Positions 18,698 to 22,600 of a DNA stretch of 22,600 nt are shown piece by piece. Numbering within the stretch: the first letter of the stretch is position 1; each line of letters starts with the position of its first letter. The notes under the pieces were generated by a model. The model saw only the letters and a program-made list of their open reading frames with translations, was not told the DNA's origin and ran no database searches. This DNA is from Priapulus caudatus. Taxonomy: Eukaryota; Priapulida; Priapulimorpha; Priapulimorphida; Priapulidae. The stretch lies in NCBI RefSeq assembly GCF_000485595.1, contig NW_014579877.1:1691-24290 (forward strand), written 5' to 3'. A program made the position numbers and the translations under genes.

Positions 18698-19289
18698 TGA
18701 CAACTTATCCAAATGACGAGGTATACATTTCGTTGACAATAAGTTATGGCGTAATATTACCCCTATGTAAATACAACTGCCCTGTATTAGTTGTTTGTAT
18801 GATTGAGGAAATAAAATAACTGAAATTAGGCCTAGCTTTATGGTTGCTTTTATCCTTAAAGTACAAAAAACATGTAGTATAATTGCCGATGTATTAAATT
18901 GAAAGAGCCTAGAATTCCATGAACAGAAATCGTATCGTTTCTCCCACTTTTTCACTGACAGTGACATCGCTGAGTGACTAGAACGAGCGGGGCTAGATAC
19001 TTGGGGGGCTACGGCCAACCAATTCAATTATTCCTTCAGATTGGATCTCGCTCATGATACAAAGATCCGGGACCGATTCAGCTGTTTTCCGTACCGGAAT
19101 GTCGTATTCTATATTTATAATTAAATATTGCATTGATTTTAACAATTTTACATACCTTGGTCGCTTTCGAAAATAATTCAGAATTGACATGATGAACTTG
19201 CAACTTTGAACTTCTTACTTGCCTTCTCACTCTCATGCAGTGGTATTATTTTAATGCATGGTTCCAGCGACGTGCATATTTACAACAGT

Positions 19290-19325
19290 GTCGTCTAGAC
19301 AGACAGTTGTGTCTATCTAGACGAC
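19290..19325. repeat. Imperfect inverted repeat (hairpin)
   Basis: GTCGTCTAGACAGAC (19290-19304) pairs with GTCTATCTAGACGAC (19311-19325) over 15 bp with one mismatch around a 6-nt loop. GTGTCGTC recurs at 19331 and 19352, so the region is also a short direct repeat cluster. It lies about 100 bp upstream of the hAT gene start codon. Confidence 0.8.
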
Positions 19326-19439
19326 AGACAGTGTCGTCGTCGTTTAGACAGGTGTCGTCTATCAAGCTGCCGTTAAACTTTAACTATATTTGCATCCGCG
19401 CAGCAGACGATCGTTTCTGGTACAGTATCAGCAATTAAA

Positions 19440-20280
19440 GAGATCATGCATTGACGCAACGTCACATGTCTTCTTATTAAACATTCTTCAGTTTATTACC
19501 GTAGCTCATATAAATACGTGCAATACGAAATTCCAATTACTCAATTATTCAATATGTTAATGCATGCTATTTTTGGGTTTAACGTTTCTTTGGTGAAGGG
19601 AATGTAATAGTATGGACTACTTCCTATGCCATGCACATGGTAGATAATCTAGTACCCTTATTTTAGGATGCCAACGGGATGGATATCCGGGCCACTCCTT
19701 GTTATACCAGTTTCGTGTGGCTTTGCTAAGCAGAATATCATTATGTACCAGCTCCAGCAGTAAAATACCTTTATGAGTTACATCACTCTTCGTCAATAAT
19801 TATACATAACAATGTAGTAGCATATATATGCCGTGTATAACATAAACTATATGTGATTTCAGATCATTATAGGCTCGGATTGCACATAATTTGTTAGATC
19901 GCGGCCCTGTGTATAACGAAAATGTGTGCTTGAAAAAAATGCGAATTGATCGAAAAATATTGTGCCACCGGCCCATCGGCCGGACTGGCGCGACCGGCTG
20001 ACCGCGCGCGGCTGGCAGTAAATCGATTTCATCTGCTGTAAAGTAAAAATGCATGGCTAGATTTATGAAATGTTAAAAACTAATTTACACTCTAGCTAAT
20101 GAAGAAATAGTGTATTAAAACATGTTCAATATCAGTTTTAACAGTTTTAACAAATAGTTTCAAGCATGAAGAGGGCAATTACTAATCCTGGGCATGCGCA
20201 TCAGATGTTCTACTTGCCTGCATGTTGTAGAGGCCGTAGGTTGTATGTTATAATTTAAAGTATATAATAATTCAAGCAAG
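19440..20280. other. Intergenic region without recognised gene
   Basis: AT-rich, with one GC-rich patch (about 19966-20016) of repeated CCGGC/GCCGG words (ACCGGCCCATCGGCCGG), capable of folding. No coding sequence, RNA gene or element ends were identified. Confidence 0.5.
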
Positions 20281-20303
20281 GACGTATCAGAATTTGGTGT
20301 TCA

Positions 20304-20747
20304 CTAAAGAATATATTGTTTAGCAAACAAACAGTCAGCTGCCCGTGCAGCTGCAACGTCTTGCTCTGCCGTTCCAGTCTCAACAGTTTGCGCCCTCTCA
20401 AATGCCTTTCCATCTTTAATATATGACTGCTCTCCGTCAATCACAGCCCAGTTCCCATTTACTTCTCCACGCAAAATCACACACCACTCTCTCGCCTGAT
20501 TCCGAATGAATTGGAAGCGGGAAGATCCGCATATGCTGAACCATCTCTGTAACACTAACATCCCGTAACCTATCCGTGTAGAACGCCAACCTAACTACTT
20601 CTGCATCTGTATCGTTAAACATCCAAACGCCTTACTGCCTATGTTACAACCAATCTATCTACGATTACTAATTCAATGCGACAGTGTGCAGAGACCACAG
20701 CGTTACATTTACCTCTCGAAGCCTTCAACAAACGAATGAACCATCAT
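20304..20747 (-). CDS. Possible small two-exon gene, unrecognised
   Basis: A candidate first exon at 20747-20713 starts MMVHSFVEGFE and ends in a GTAAATG donor. An acceptor near 20597 (AGTTAG) would join in phase to a stretch encoding LAFYTDRLRDVSVTEMVQ. Downstream a different frame is open to 20304 and reads REWCVILRGEVNGNWAVID and an AAARAADCLFAKQ end, which looks protein-like; a frameshift or small intron would be needed between them. No family was recognised. The start region overlaps a CATGGCG (YY1-like) site read on the plus strand. Confidence 0.25.
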
Positions 20748-20759
20748 GGCGATTCAGCG

Positions 20760-21170
20760 TCGCGCTGATTCTAAAATTCACCTGTTAACTAATCTCCCCA
20801 AGCCCATTTTTCTTACCGGTAAAAGACTGCTGTCAAACTAACAGTGATACGCGCATGACGTTTCAACAGGGGCCGTCGTTTAATCTTAGTTAGACTACCT
20901 CTTCACACTTATCTTCTTTCCGCCTCGTGGATTAAGAAACAACTGCCGTTAGGCCTCCTCCGTACTGCGCTAATAGATTTTTTATCACTTAAGCTCCATC
21001 ATTTGTTTAAACGTAGGGTACCGCACATAACAGCGTGCATCTAATGACACCTGCAGACCAGGCAACGCAATCAAGTATACATTAGTAAATATCGATACTA
21101 AGTAAACAAAGGCCCAGTACAATGCAGGGCGTGATTTATCCAGAATCCGGTGAAGCGAACATTATGCAAT
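20760..21170. other. Intergenic region without recognised gene
   Basis: No coding sequence, repeat or RNA gene that could be supported. Confidence 0.5.
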
Positions 21171-21175
21171 TTAAA

Positions 21176-21273
21176 CACAAACCACACACACACACACACA
21201 ATCTCTATCACAGACCTTAACACACATCACACCAACACACCCACACACGAGACACGACACACACACGACACGC
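21176..21273. repeat. (CA)n microsatellite region
   Basis: A pure CA run at about 21182-21199, then interrupted CACA-rich DNA to about 21273. The minus-strand Cys/Val-rich open frame here is a repeat artefact. Confidence 0.9.
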
Positions 21274-21279
21274 GCGTGT

Positions 21280-22600
21280 CCTGACGAAAATAGAGCCCCA
21301 AGCAAATAAGATATATTCACGGGTCTTTGTTTCGTATCAGTGGCAATCACCGTCTCACTAGAGCGAGACTCCTTATGCATACGAAAACAAGCATCCCGTC
21401 ATTCCCCATCGAATATAACTGTAACACAAATTTAGCGACAACCTAATTACTCTGATTGGTAACGAAACGCAGCACATGGTATCGCCACGCCTAATGGCTT
21501 CACACTGCCGGCCCAACAGAAATTCTCACTGAGCACAATGATATGAATGCCGCATCACTTGCACGAATTGCCCAGAGTAAAGATCCGACGCAATCTGTAG
21601 CAATAATAACAATTCAGCCTTAAAACGCATGAAAGCTCATAATCGATTTGCGTAAGCGTTAAATTCTAATTTTCGGTTTAAGAATCTTCTCGGTTTTAGA
21701 AATATGACGACGGGAAGCCTAGCCTCCTTATCGCTCACTCCGCACCAAGGTGCGCGGTTCTATCAGCTGGACCCGATAAAAACAAATGTTTTACGCTACG
21801 GACGTGGCGCCCAGCAGTTCAGCGCGTGGGCTCCAACTAATGATTTCGAAGCCGGGACATGCAACCCGCGTTGTAAAATATTTCATCGGGCACGACGTGA
21901 CGGTTCTTGTTGCAGGCTGGCAGTTAAATCGCGGTATTGATTCGCAGTCGTATACAACTCCGAATCGGACGTAAGAAAAACCGTCGCCGCTTTGTGAAGC
22001 CAGCATCCGGCAGCCCAGGGTAGTAGACGCGGCATCGTCTATCACGTTAGAGGTCGCTCGCTCGGTCGGCTGCAGTCCATGAGTTGCAGGTGTCAGCGGC
22101 CATTCGCCGCCGGGAACACCGCGGTTACGGCAAGCAAATAACGGCAAAGCAATTTGCGCCGCCGGGAGAAAAGATCAACTGGAAGAGGCTATACGCCTTT
22201 GGTGTAAACCATCTCCGTGGTCTGCTGCAACGCGGCAGATGGTACCCCTAGGGACCGCCTGCGCGGAAAAGATGCGGGGCTGCGAAGTGTCTTCCCCAAC
22301 ATGCCGCCCGCAGCGATGACGGGGACCTCACAATCGCGGTATGTAAATATAAACGGTGGCCATATATGGACACGTGTCTCAGCCGAGCGCAAGTGCATGC
22401 AATAATTATGGAGTTGACGCTCGAGGCATCGCGACTGAATCATGATGGATGAGCTGTAATGCAGGCTAACTTCACTAGGCCTTCCTTTGCCGATAAAGCA
22501 TCGACACGGCCGTTTGCGTCACTCTTTTAATGGTTGTTGTTGCTGATTATTCAGTCGCAGACTATACGGGTAGCTAGGGCGGCGAGGGCGGCAGACCACC
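21280..22600. other. Right-hand region, no gene assigned
   Basis: Base composition becomes more GC-rich from about 21900 to the end. Short open frames on both strands overlap (for example 21704-21974 plus and 21791-22147 minus), but none shows a recognised domain or a consistent exon structure. A plus-strand stretch at 21786-21972 ending before GTAAG could be an exon, without other support. Confidence 0.4.

Larger units (their letters stand above)
17003..19190 (-). pseudogene. hAT-family (ZMYM1-like) transposase gene, 3'-truncated
   Basis: Exon 1 (19190-19156) encodes MSILNYFRKRP and ends in a GTATGT donor; short S.L.(F/Y)F.K.P starts are usual in ZMYM1/KIAA1586-like hAT proteins. A long exon follows from about 17973 (after a TTTTTAAG acceptor) to about 17003, about 320 codons. 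It holds an acidic start (DSEDDSE), a TTF-type zinc finger (RRFQSEWFKIWSWLSY, then FCHVCKC and later HSQSGCHKEA), a DUF4371-like region with ILGVLAAEATDKI, a FYTIMTDEATD motif (probable first catalytic Asp), and CRGQCYDGA. In intact relatives the reading frame continues for some 300 residues to the hATC dimerisation domain; here it enters an AT-rich stretch right after CYDGA and no further hAT sequence follows. Intermediate exon(s) between 17973 and 19156 were not resolved (a candidate near 19000-19080 does not hold frame). Confidence 0.8.

Noticed and set aside
21786-21974. Plus-strand exon ending at a GTAAG donor
   Set aside because: No family resemblance, no matching acceptor or neighbouring exon, and overlapping open frames on the other strand.
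1-22600. CRISPR array, tRNA or rRNA genes, bacterial operons
   Set aside because: No spaced identical repeats, no B-box with a cloverleaf, no rRNA-like sequence, and gene structure is eukaryotic.

Overview
This is a stretch of animal nuclear DNA, almost certainly from a marine invertebrate. Genes have short exons with GT..AG introns, intergenic DNA is AT-rich, and mobile elements make up about half of what can be read. The window shows no bacterial gene organisation, tRNA, rRNA or CRISPR. The species cannot be fixed from the sequence; the element mix (BEL/Pao, CACTA/EnSpm with a Tnp2 transposase, hAT, G-rich hAT-type MITEs) is common in echinoderms, hemichordates, amphioxus, molluscs and brachiopods.

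Layout. 1-3.8 kb: two small minus-strand genes. One (1060-1249, perhaps continuing to about 147) has a short W-rich N-terminal domain; the other (1461-3266) is a broken multi-exon gene of an uncharacterised marine-invertebrate family. 3.83-9.07 kb: a complete BEL/Pao LTR retrotransposon on the minus strand, with two LTRs (about 98% identical), primer binding site, polypurine tract and an imperfect 5-bp target duplication. Its inside is defective: the nucleic-acid-binding part of gag, the N-terminal half of the protease and the integrase core are missing, and several frameshifts are present. The 3' LTR carries a later 228-bp hAT-type MITE with a perfect 8-bp target duplication. 9.07-10.38 kb: promoter-like motifs and a cluster of GCGTC/GACGC motifs, no convincing gene. 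10.39-15.32 kb: a 12-exon minus-strand CACTA/EnSpm transposase gene (Tnp2 plus DUF4218-like parts, about 1,060 codons) whose splice phases match at every junction from exon 2 to exon 12. It has two apparent frameshifts, both in short tandem repeats, and another 154-bp hAT-type MITE in its last intron. 15.3-17.0 kb: the 5' part of a second, diverged CACTA copy lies head-to-head on the plus strand (about 16165-16930), keeping exon 1, intron 1 and the start of exon 2. 17.0-19.19 kb: a minus-strand hAT-family (ZMYM1-like) gene, cut off in the transposase core exactly where the second CACTA copy ends. 19.2-22.6 kb: mostly unassigned DNA with microsatellites, a hairpin and one possible small gene.

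The window reads as a nest of transposons of different ages rather than a cooperating gene set. The most informative parts are the head-to-head CACTA pair and its breakpoint with the hAT gene, the well-preserved splice structure of the CACTA transposase, and the BEL copy that is structurally complete at its ends but gutted inside.
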